Assembly (NCBI GenBank): GCA_019232725.1 | Contig: JAFANK010000146.1 | Location: 1-5,217, forward strand | DNA from: Vulcanimicrobiota bacterium | Lineage (GTDB): Bacteria; Vulcanimicrobiota; Vulcanimicrobiia; Eremiobacterales; Eremiobacteraceae | Length of the DNA: 5,217 nt | Direction of reading: 5' to 3' | Shown here: positions 1-5,217 of the stretch, piece after piece | How positions within the stretch are numbered: position 1 is the first letter of the stretch | Layout: the number at the start of each line of letters is the position of its first letter | Notes under the pieces: model-generated | Told to the model about the DNA's origin: nothing | What the model saw: only the letters and a program-made list of their open reading frames with translations | Databases searched by the model: none | Program-made: the position numbers and the translations under genes

Positions 1-631
1 CACGTCCAAGCGTGAGCGCGACACCGAAACGCTTGGCTCGCTCTGCTAAATACCAAAGGTCGAAGTTGAAGACGTTGTGGCCTTCGATGATGTCGGGATC
101 GCGGGCGCGTACGACGTTGACGAACTCTTGGATGAGCGCAGCTTCGCTTGGAAATTCGTCGAGCGCCAGCACGCGCTCGAACCCCGAGTCGTCGGTGATG
201 CCAATGACCACGATGGGGCCATCGTCACGAGATGGATCGACATCGAGCGTTTCGAGGTCGAACTGCAGACGCCGCAATTGGCTGAAACGCAAGTCTTTGT
301 AGAAGGTCTCACCGGTCGCGACCAAGTGTGAGGTGATCGGATCGAGATAGGCGAGGCGTTGGTCGGGCGCGAGCATGCGGGCCCGGTCGGCCATCGCCCG
401 TGCGTCCGATCCAAGGATGAGCTGGCGCAGCACATGGCGGCCCGCCAGCTCGATGCTGCCGGGCTGCGGTTTGCGCGCAAGCACCCAGTTCTGCAGGGGT
501 ACGATGTCGCGGAGTGTCGCGTTGTCGACCCGGCGGTAGAGCGCCGCCGTTCCCGAAACCGGATCCGGTTCGACGGCAACGATTCCACGGGTGTGGCCAT
601 GACCGAAAATGAGCTCAGACGTACCTTGCAC
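1..631 (-). CDS. Family-B DNA polymerase / 3'-5' exonuclease, N-terminal part (cut by window edge)
   Basis: Seen: 210 codons read leftward from a GTG at 631 to the window edge. Residues 124-128 are FDLET, the Exo I motif with metal-binding Asp125 and Glu127. Residues 184-194 are GHNVFNFDLWY, the Exo II motif with Asn186 and Asp191. Between them lies a strand-rich segment (GPIVVIGITDDSGFERVLAL) typical of the RNase H-like 3'-5' exonuclease fold. Known: this order (short N-terminal domain, then DxE exonuclease) is that of bacterial and archaeal family-B DNA polymerase large subunits, where the exonuclease edits the growing strand. The polymerase palm would lie beyond the edge, so a stand-alone exonuclease cannot be excluded. 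The start is chosen because an in-frame TAG (641-643) lies just upstream and GTG 631 is the first usable start; it has only a weak AGG eight bases before it. The gene follows the secreted-protein gene ending at 684 after 52 bases on the same strand, so co-transcription is likely. No separate promoter or strong hairpin is evident in that gap. Confidence 0.86.
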   Translation of the reverse strand, partial: MQGTSELIFGHGHTRGIVAVEPDPVSGTAALYRRVDNATLRDIVPLQNWVLARKPQPGSIELAGRHVLRQLILGSDARAMADRARMLAPDQRLAYLDPITSHLVATGETFYKDLRFSQLRRLQFDLETLDVDPSRDDGPIVVIGITDDSGFERVLALDEFPSEAALIQEFVNVVRARDPDIIEGHNVFNFDLWYLAERAKRFGVALTLGR

Positions 632-683
632 GAGTACAGCCTACAGTATTGTCGCGCCACGTCCTGCAGCAGCGACACGACGG

Positions 684-1841
684 TCAATAGTGCGTTGGCT
701 GTGGCGTGGGCGTGGGAGCAGGCGGCGGTGAGGCAGCGGGTTGCCCGCTCGTCATGGGGAGCGGAATCGGCGGGAGGCTCATCGCCGGCAACGCGCTCTG
801 GTATGGCGTCGCCACGGCAGGCGGCGGGATGAATCCTGTGTCCGTCGCTGCCGGCACCGCGATCGTATCTGGCTGCGTGGTCGAATAGATCTGGCTATCA
901 GGTGCGGTCGTGCTCCCTAAGTAGTCGGAGGCCGGTACGAATCCCGGCGAGCCGGTATTGGGTACACGGCCCGGCACATATTTTGCAAGAGCAATGGCGA
1001 TAGTGGCGTGGAGTTCGTACGTGCCGTGATTTGCGGTTGTCGTCGCATTACCGTGACTTGTCGCCGAGATCGAGGTGCCGAGCAAGAGACGGTTTTGTGT
1101 TTCAAGATATGACGTCGCGCTGGCCGCGCCAGCGCCATGGAGCGTTGCGATACCGAAACCGCTAACGTGCACCTTCGCCGAAAAGCTGGTCGTGCCGGTG
1201 GAGGCGATCACGGCGAGATCCGCGTCTTGGTCACCCGTGGGCGTCTGAACCACGTGATCCATCGTCAGCGTCAATGTGCCGAAGGGAAGCGGCAGTGCGC
1301 CGGAGCTTCTCCACGGTTTGCCAACGTCGGGCAATTGCTCGCCGATGCCGGCGAGCACGACAGATGCAGGTGTCAGCTCAGCGAGCGCTGTCCCCGGCGC
1401 CGGTGCACCGACGCCATGTTGATCGAGAATGGGGCTCGGCTCCGGCGCGTGAGGGCTTGCTTGGGGTGACGCAGGCGGTGCTGTCGGTGATGCCGATGGT
1501 GGCGGTGTTGGTGCAGCGGTGACGACGGCGAGCACGGGACCACCGGCGGACGATAGCCCTTCGATGGTCCAGGCGACGCTCGTCTGCGCATGATAATGGA
1601 AGGTTTTGGAGTGCAGCTCACCTTGACCGTCGCGATAGCGCACCGTCAGCGTGGACGCGCGATCGATCAGGTAGACCTGCTGCTCGCCGATGCCAAACGG
1701 ATGACCCGCTGCGTACAGCGCTACCGTACCGCTAGCGGTCGCCGCCGGCGGCGCGCTCGCGATGGCGAGCCCGATGATGAGTAGAGCGGTCAGAAGAGCG
1801 ACGGCGAGGGGAGCAGTCGGCCAGTAACGATGCCGCTTCAC
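684..1841 (-). CDS. Secreted protein of unknown function with proline-rich linker and tail
   Basis: No family is recognised. Seen: 385 residues from a GTG start. An N-terminal signal peptide has a basic start (MKRHR), a hydrophobic core at about residues 11-30 and a likely cleavage site near residues 36-38 (ATA-SG). Next come a beta-rich segment (about 38-107), a Pro/Ser/Ala/Thr linker (about 108-138), a second beta-rich segment (about 150-290), and a C-terminal region rich in Pro, Thr and Ser (about 291-385) ending PTPQPTHY. The mature protein has no cysteine. It resembles its upstream neighbour in order and spacing: FGIGEQQVY (49-57), AQ...WTI (85-93) and TSY-x4-NRL (243-252) all have counterparts there. 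The start overlaps the neighbour's stop in GTGA (1838-1841), so translation is probably coupled; only a weak GAG precedes it. Inferred role: exported, cell-envelope or extracellular, with the Pro-rich parts as flexible or wall-spanning spacers. A membrane anchor by an uncleaved signal is the alternative. Confidence 0.86.
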   Translation of the reverse strand: MKRHRYWPTAPLAVALLTALLIIGLAIASAPPAATASGTVALYAAGHPFGIGEQQVYLIDRASTLTVRYRDGQGELHSKTFHYHAQTSVAWTIEGLSSAGGPVLAVVTAAPTPPPSASPTAPPASPQASPHAPEPSPILDQHGVGAPAPGTALAELTPASVVLAGIGEQLPDVGKPWRSSGALPLPFGTLTLTMDHVVQTPTGDQDADLAVIASTGTTSFSAKVHVSGFGIATLHGAGAASATSYLETQNRLLLGTSISATSHGNATTTANHGTYELHATIAIALAKYVPGRVPNTGSPGFVPASDYLGSTTAPDSQIYSTTQPDTIAVPAATDTGFIPPPAVATPYQSALPAMSLPPIPLPMTSGQPAASPPPAPTPTPQPTHY

Positions 1842-2731
1842 GGACTCAGGCGAGGGGTCACCGTGGCATACGGGGTGGGGCCGTACGCTGAAGGTTGCGG
1901 CTGGGCTGCCGCCGGTTCTTCCGTGGGGGTTGCTTCTGTTGCAGGCGCTCCCGCTGAGGCGTTTGGCGCCGGCACGGCGCGGGTCCAGGAACGCAAGACG
2001 ACGTTCATCGTTGTCGAGTAGTTATCGTGGGTGCTCGCACTCCCCGGCTGTTGTACGACCGTCAATGTGCGCAACGCCTCGCCGATGAAGAGACGGTTTG
2101 GCTGATCGTAGTAAGACGTGCCGCTGACCGCAATCGTACCTTTTGCGTCATTGCCATCGTTTGTTTTGCGTAGTATGCCGGAAGCAAGCGTCTGCAGCTC
2201 GTATGCCGTGAAGCCCTGATAGGACTTGACGCCGACGACCTTGCGAGCGAAGGTCAGCTGCACTGCCGGTGTCGATTGCGGCGTTGTCCAGCTCACGCCG
2301 AGACGTAACGGGTGTTGATCGATTTCTGCTGCTGTGGTGTTCGCAAAGGTCATGGCCTCGGAAATCCCGAGCCCGAGCGGTTCTTTGACGAGGAGCTGGC
2401 CATCGGGCATGACCTTCCCCGTCGAGCTCGTGTGCGATTGGAAGGGAACGCCCTTGTCGCTTCCTTCAAAATTCGCATCAACGCCTGCAAATGCGATGCC
2501 ATCGCTGCCGATGGACTGTATGGTGAACGTCTCGGTGCCTTGTGCAGAGCTTTCCACCGCCTCGTCGCGCGGTTTTGACCCGCCGGTCGTATGATGTTGC
2601 TGCAGCTCGACCGTGATCTCGTAGACCAGTTGATCGCCAGGAGCGAACCGAGTGTTGCCTGCCGCGCCGACCGCGTCGCTCGCCATCACGACGAGGGCGA
2701 TCCCGACGCACGCCGTTGCCAAAACTTTCAC
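1838..2731 (-). CDS. Secreted beta-rich protein of unknown function, paralogue of the next gene
   Basis: No family is recognised. Seen: 297 residues. The GTG at 2731 is chosen over in-frame starts further upstream (as far as 2881) because GGAGGG sits six to seven bases before it and the protein then begins with a signal peptide: VKV, hydrophobic core at about residues 4-16, cleavage near VGA-AG (residues 21-25). The mature part opens with RFAPGDQLVYEITVEL, the kind of strand found at the start of secreted beta-sandwich or lipid-carrier-like domains (inference only). Residues 157-250 are strand-rich and include TSYYDQPNRLFIGEAL (205-220). The last 45 residues are low in complexity (Ala, Pro, Thr, Glu). 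The mature protein has no cysteine. It is the first gene of a leftward group of three, and its stop overlaps the start of its paralogue. The encoded product is likely exported across the cytoplasmic membrane; the ligand or partner is unknown. Confidence 0.88.
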   Translation of the reverse strand: MKVLATACVGIALVVMASDAVGAAGNTRFAPGDQLVYEITVELQQHHTTGGSKPRDEAVESSAQGTETFTIQSIGSDGIAFAGVDANFEGSDKGVPFQSHTSSTGKVMPDGQLLVKEPLGLGISEAMTFANTTAAEIDQHPLRLGVSWTTPQSTPAVQLTFARKVVGVKSYQGFTAYELQTLASGILRKTNDGNDAKGTIAVSGTSYYDQPNRLFIGEALRTLTVVQQPGSASTHDNYSTTMNVVLRSWTRAVPAPNASAGAPATEATPTEEPAAAQPQPSAYGPTPYATVTPRLSP

Positions 2732-2814
2732 GCGCTCCCTCCAAGGTGCAGCGCAGTCGTACAAGACAACATGGGCAGGTTTGGCATGGAGTACATGTAA
2801 ACCCTTTGCATACA
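2732..2814. promoter_or_regulatory. Divergent intergenic region, probable promoters for both gene groups
   Basis: This 83-base gap separates the divergent starts at 2731 (leftward) and 2815 (rightward), so promoters for both groups should lie in or near it. It is richer in A and T than the flanking genes, mainly from about 2760 to 2814. It holds an 8-base palindrome, TACATGTA (2792-2799). TTGGCA at 2781-2786 resembles a rightward -35 box and TTTACA (2801-2796, leftward) resembles a leftward one, but neither has a good -10 at 16-18 bases. The assignment therefore rests on layout, not on clear boxes. Confidence 0.45.
2737..2742 (-). promoter_or_regulatory. Strong ribosome binding site GGAGGG
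   Basis: GGAGGG reads leftward with AGCGC between it and the GTG at 2731. It is the only strong Shine-Dalgarno sequence in the window. It fixes the start of the first secreted-protein gene and rules out the longer in-frame reading that begins at 2881. Confidence 0.85.
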
Positions 2815-3414
2815 GTGAAACACCGTGTTGCGCACGTGTTGTTACTTGCGCTGATGTGCGCCCCGCTCCGCGTTGATGCATCAGTTTCTGGAGACGGGTA
2901 CGATTCCGATCTTGCGCAAGCTGTGCGCGCCGCTACAGAAAGGTATCGGCTGGTCGTGTGGGCGCAACACGACGGGTACGTCCAGACCACTGACTATATC
3001 GCGTCGTTTGGCACGATGTACACAAATCACGACCGGTTTGACCCAAAGGATCTGGGCGCACCCACCGTCCTCGTCTACGATGTTGCCGGCAGGTTAGCGG
3101 CTTGCGGCTATCAGTTCCAACAAGGCGCCACCGTCCTGCCTGCCTTGAGCGTGCCTGGCGTCACAGGTTGGTACGATATCCCCCGCCACGTCCATTACAA
3201 CATCATCGTGGCCGGCATGACCTACTACGCGCAGCAGCCGTGGAGCACCGAGCAACAGCCGACCGCAGCGCTGCTGGTCAAGATGGGGTTTATGCCTAGC
3301 GACGGCAAGTTGCTGTTCGCGTTCGTCCATCCACCCGCGCGCGCGATCATCGTGTGGGCGTGGGCACCGAACCCGACCGGTCTCTTCGCTGCCGACAATC
3401 CTTCCCTGCCCTGA
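2815..3414 (+). CDS. Small secreted protein of unknown function, upstream of polX
   Basis: No family is recognised. Seen: 199 residues from GTG 2815. A signal peptide has a basic start (VKHR), a hydrophobic core (about residues 5-18) and a probable signal peptidase I site after VDA (residues 20-22). The cysteine at residue 15 does not sit in a good lipobox. The mature part is rich in aromatics and His: WAQHDGYVQTTDYI (49-62), MYTNHDRFDP (68-77), PTVLVYDVAGRLAACGYQF (83-101), HYNIIVAGMTYY (127-138) and a hydrophobic end, AIIVWAWAP (177-185). It has one cysteine (97). The start is the least certain of the five: there is no Shine-Dalgarno sequence, and the choice rests on the signal peptide and codon pattern. 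TTG 2806 or GTG 2836 are alternatives. The stop lies 8 bases before the polX start, so the two genes are probably co-transcribed and perhaps translationally coupled. A link between an exported protein and a repair polymerase is not explained by known biology. Confidence 0.76.
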   Translation: MKHRVAHVLLLALMCAPLRVDASVSGDGYDSDLAQAVRAATERYRLVVWAQHDGYVQTTDYIASFGTMYTNHDRFDPKDLGAPTVLVYDVAGRLAACGYQFQQGATVLPALSVPGVTGWYDIPRHVHYNIIVAGMTYYAQQPWSTEQQPTAALLVKMGFMPSDGKLLFAFVHPPARAIIVWAWAPNPTGLFAADNPSLP

Positions 3415-3422
3415 CGATTGCC

Positions 3423-5150
3423 GTGAACAACGTGGTGGTCGCCCAACGGCTGAACGAGATCGCCTCGCTCATGGAATTCGATGGCGAACCGTTCTTCAAG
3501 ATCAAGGCCTACGAGCGCGCTGCACGCAGCTTGGAAGATAGCCAAACACCCGTCGAAGAGCTCTTGCGCACGGGCCAGCTTAGCGAGCTGGCCGGCGTCG
3601 GTAAGGCGATCTCGCAAAAGATCGCGGATATCGTCGCAACCGGCAGCTGCGCCTATCTCGATGACTTGCGAGCGAAGTTCCCGTCGACGATCCTTGAGTT
3701 GCTCGCGGTTCCGGGCATCGGCGCCAAGACGGCGGTGGCGCTGTATCGCGAACTCGGGGTGAGCGGTCTTGCCGATTTGCGAGCCGCGATCGACAGCGGC
3801 GCTATCGCGACGGTGCCACGTCTTGGGCCTAAGACGATCGAGAACCTCAAAGCGCGGCTCGAGCGCATGGCGACACAGCCGAAGCGCATGCGCTTGGGCG
3901 ACGCGTGGCCAATCGCGCGTGGTATTGTCGCCGCGCTCAGCTCGTTGCCCTCTGCCAAGAACGTCGTCGTCGCCGGCAGCTTGCGCCGGATGGAGCGCTC
4001 GGTGCGCGACCTGGATGTCATCTGCACGAGCACTGAACCGGAAAGCGTGCTCGAAGCGTTCATCGCGATGCCGATCGTCGAGCGCGTCAGCGCCCGGGGC
4101 ACGACCAAAGCGACGATTTGGGCGACTCCCGGGATTTCGGTCGATTGTCGTGTCGTCGCGCACGAGTGCTTTGGCAACCTCTTGCAGCACTTCACCGGAA
4201 ATAAGGAGCATAACGTGCTCTTGCGCGAGTACGCGCAGCGCAAGCGCTTGAAGGTCAGTGAGTATGGCATCGAGGACGAGCACGGCACGGTCGTGACCTG
4301 TGCAGAGGAGGCGCAGGTCTACGCGACGCTCGGGCTACAGTACATTCCGCCGGAATTGCGCCTCGGACTCGATGAGATCGAGCTTGCCCGTCGCAATGCT
4401 GTTCCTACGCTCGTCGATCTCAACGACATTCGCGGTGACCTGCATGACCATACCGACTGGAGCGATGGGCATTATAGCATCGAGCAAATGGCCCGTGCCG
4501 CGGCCGCGCGCAAGCGCGAGTATCTTTCTATCTCCGATCACTCACTTGGCAGAGCCGTGGCCAACGGGCTTTCCGTTGAGCGGTTGCGCGAACAGACGGC
4601 AATCGTCTCGTCGGTCCGCGATGCGTACGGGGTGCATCTGCTGACGAGCTCGGAGGTCGACATCCGCGCCGATGGAAGCCTTGATTTTCCCGATGAGGTG
4701 CTCGCAGAGCTCGATGTCGTGGTGGCGTCGATACACTCATCCTTCCGCAGCAGCCCGGAACAGCAGACCAAGCGGCTGTTGCGCGCGATAGAAAATCCGT
4801 ATGTGACCATCATCGGGCACCCGACGGGCGAGCTCATCAATGAGCGGGACGGCTACCAATTCGATGTCGACGCAGTCTTTCGTGCAGCCGCACGAACCGG
4901 GACTGCGCTTGAGATCAATGCGAATCCGGCGCGGCTCGATCTCTCTGCAGATCTCGCTCGCCATGCGCGGGAGCTTGGATGTACGATCGCGATCGACACG
5001 GACGCCCACTACCTCGACGACATGGATAACATGCTCTTCGGCGTGGCGACTGCACGCAAAGCAGGTTTGACCAAAGAGCAGGTGCTCAACACGCGACCAC
5101 TCCCCGATGTCCTCCGCTTTGTGCAGACCAAGCGCGAGCGTCAGGCCTGA
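3423..5150 (+). CDS. polX: DNA polymerase X with PHP domain (DNA polymerase/3'-5' exonuclease PolX)
   Basis: Fills short gaps in DNA during base-excision-type repair; in characterised bacterial PolX the PHP domain adds Mn-dependent 3'-5' exonuclease and AP-endonuclease activity. Seen: 575 residues, the usual family length. An N-terminal 8-kDa-like domain carries helix-hairpin-helix elements at about 54-67 (LAGVGKAISQKI), 93-112 (VPGIGAKTAVALY) and 131-146. The polymerase palm has GS at 185-186, DLD with catalytic Asp196 and Asp198, and a third Asp at 241 (SVDCRV). The thumb has FTGNKEHNVLLREY (257-270). The PHP domain starts at DLHDHTDWSDG (339-349) and keeps the expected metal ligands: His341, His343, His373, Glu411, His438, His466, Asp527 and His529. 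Both active sites look intact. GTG 3423 is chosen because it gives the normal PolX N-terminus (AQRLNEIASLMEF); the frame is open back to 3354, but that part overlaps the upstream gene. No Shine-Dalgarno sequence is visible, consistent with coupling to the gene ending at 3414. Confidence 0.97.
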   Translation: MNNVVVAQRLNEIASLMEFDGEPFFKIKAYERAARSLEDSQTPVEELLRTGQLSELAGVGKAISQKIADIVATGSCAYLDDLRAKFPSTILELLAVPGIGAKTAVALYRELGVSGLADLRAAIDSGAIATVPRLGPKTIENLKARLERMATQPKRMRLGDAWPIARGIVAALSSLPSAKNVVVAGSLRRMERSVRDLDVICTSTEPESVLEAFIAMPIVERVSARGTTKATIWATPGISVDCRVVAHECFGNLLQHFTGNKEHNVLLREYAQRKRLKVSEYGIEDEHGTVVTCAEEAQVYATLGLQYIPPELRLGLDEIELARRNAVPTLVDLNDIRGDLHDHTDWSDGHYSIEQMARAAAARKREYLSISDHSLGRAVANGLSVERLREQTAIVSSVRDAYGVHLLTSSEVDIRADGSLDFPDEVLAELDVVVASIHSSFRSSPEQQTKRLLRAIENPYVTIIGHPTGELINERDGYQFDVDAVFRAAARTGTALEINANPARLDLSADLARHARELGCTIAIDTDAHYLDDMDNMLFGVATARKAGLTKEQVLNTRPLPDVLRFVQTKRERQA

Positions 5151-5217
5151 AGGCGTTGCACGAGCGGTTCAGGAGCATCCCAGGGCGGACGGCGATACTC
5201 CGTTGTGAAGTAACCAT
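5141..5217 (-). CDS. C-terminal end of a convergent gene, product unknown (cut by window edge)
   Basis: Read leftward from the edge, one frame gives 24 residues (GYFTTEYRRPPWDAPEPLVQ, then RLQA) and a TGA at 5143-5141. The composition looks like a genuine protein C-terminus. The stop falls within the last ten bases of polX, as expected for tightly packed convergent genes. The other two leftward frames either stop inside this stretch or read on antisense through polX. Too little is present to name the product. An untranslated gap is the alternative. Confidence 0.45.
   Translation of the reverse strand, partial: GYFTTEYRRPPWDAPEPLVQRLQA

Noticed and set aside
650..677. Inverted repeat TGTCGC/GCGACA between the second secreted-protein gene and the polymerase gene
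   Set aside because: A 6-base-pair stem with a 16-base loop and no following T-run is too weak to call a terminator.
46..687. Leftward open frame over the family-B polymerase gene
   Set aside because: It is in a different frame from the one carrying the FDLET and GHNVFNFD motifs. Its translation is Ser/Arg/Thr-rich with no domain, so it is a shadow frame.
1373..1621. His/Arg-rich leftward open frame in the middle of the second secreted-protein gene
   Set aside because: It is an out-of-frame reading of the GC-rich Pro/Ser/Ala linker codons, with no ribosome binding site or independent support.
2732..2881. Upstream extension of the first leftward secreted-protein gene to 2881
   Set aside because: GGAGGG and a signal peptide both point to GTG 2731. 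The extra 50 residues would run over the control region and the start of the rightward gene.
3354..3422. Upstream extension of polX to 3354
   Set aside because: It would overlap the preceding gene by 61 bases and add 23 residues not seen in PolX proteins. The normal N-terminus begins at the GTG at 3423.
3225..4283. Long leftward open frame of about 350 codons antisense to polX
   Set aside because: It lies wholly opposite the clearly identified polX and its upstream gene. Its Arg/Asp/Ala-rich translation with no motifs is what high-GC codon bias produces on the opposite strand.

Overview
The window is 5.2 kb of GC-rich, densely packed bacterial DNA. It holds two divergent gene groups that share an 83-base intergenic region (2732-2814). 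The leftward group has three genes: a secreted protein of unknown function (1838-2731), a second, longer secreted protein that looks like its paralogue (684-1841, overlapping the first by 4 bases), and the N-terminal part of a family-B DNA polymerase/3'-5' exonuclease gene that runs off the left edge (1-631). The rightward group has two genes: an unrelated small secreted protein of unknown function (2815-3414) and, 8 bases after its stop, a complete PolX-type DNA polymerase with a PHP domain (polX, 3423-5150). At the right edge lies what is probably the last 24 codons of a convergent gene, whose stop overlaps that of polX (5141-5217).

The host is a bacterium: there are Sec-type signal peptides, one textbook GGAGG ribosome binding site, a bacterial-type PolX-PHP, and tight operons. 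High GC, the apparent use of GTG at all five visible starts, and a bacterial family-B polymerase with an LRRLQFDLET-type exonuclease motif fit poorly characterised soil or environmental phyla such as Eremiobacterota (WPS-2) or Chloroflexi. This placement is inference from general resemblance, not from a marker gene.

The two polymerase genes have recognisable functions: DNA synthesis and editing for family B, and gap-filling repair synthesis plus PHP exonuclease for PolX. The three exported proteins match no family I recognise. In both arms, exported proteins of unknown function come first and a DNA polymerase comes last. This may be chance packing or a conserved neighbourhood, and comparison across related genomes would decide. 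No RNA genes, mobile elements, CRISPR arrays or convincing terminators were seen, and no stretch over 300 bases lacks a gene.
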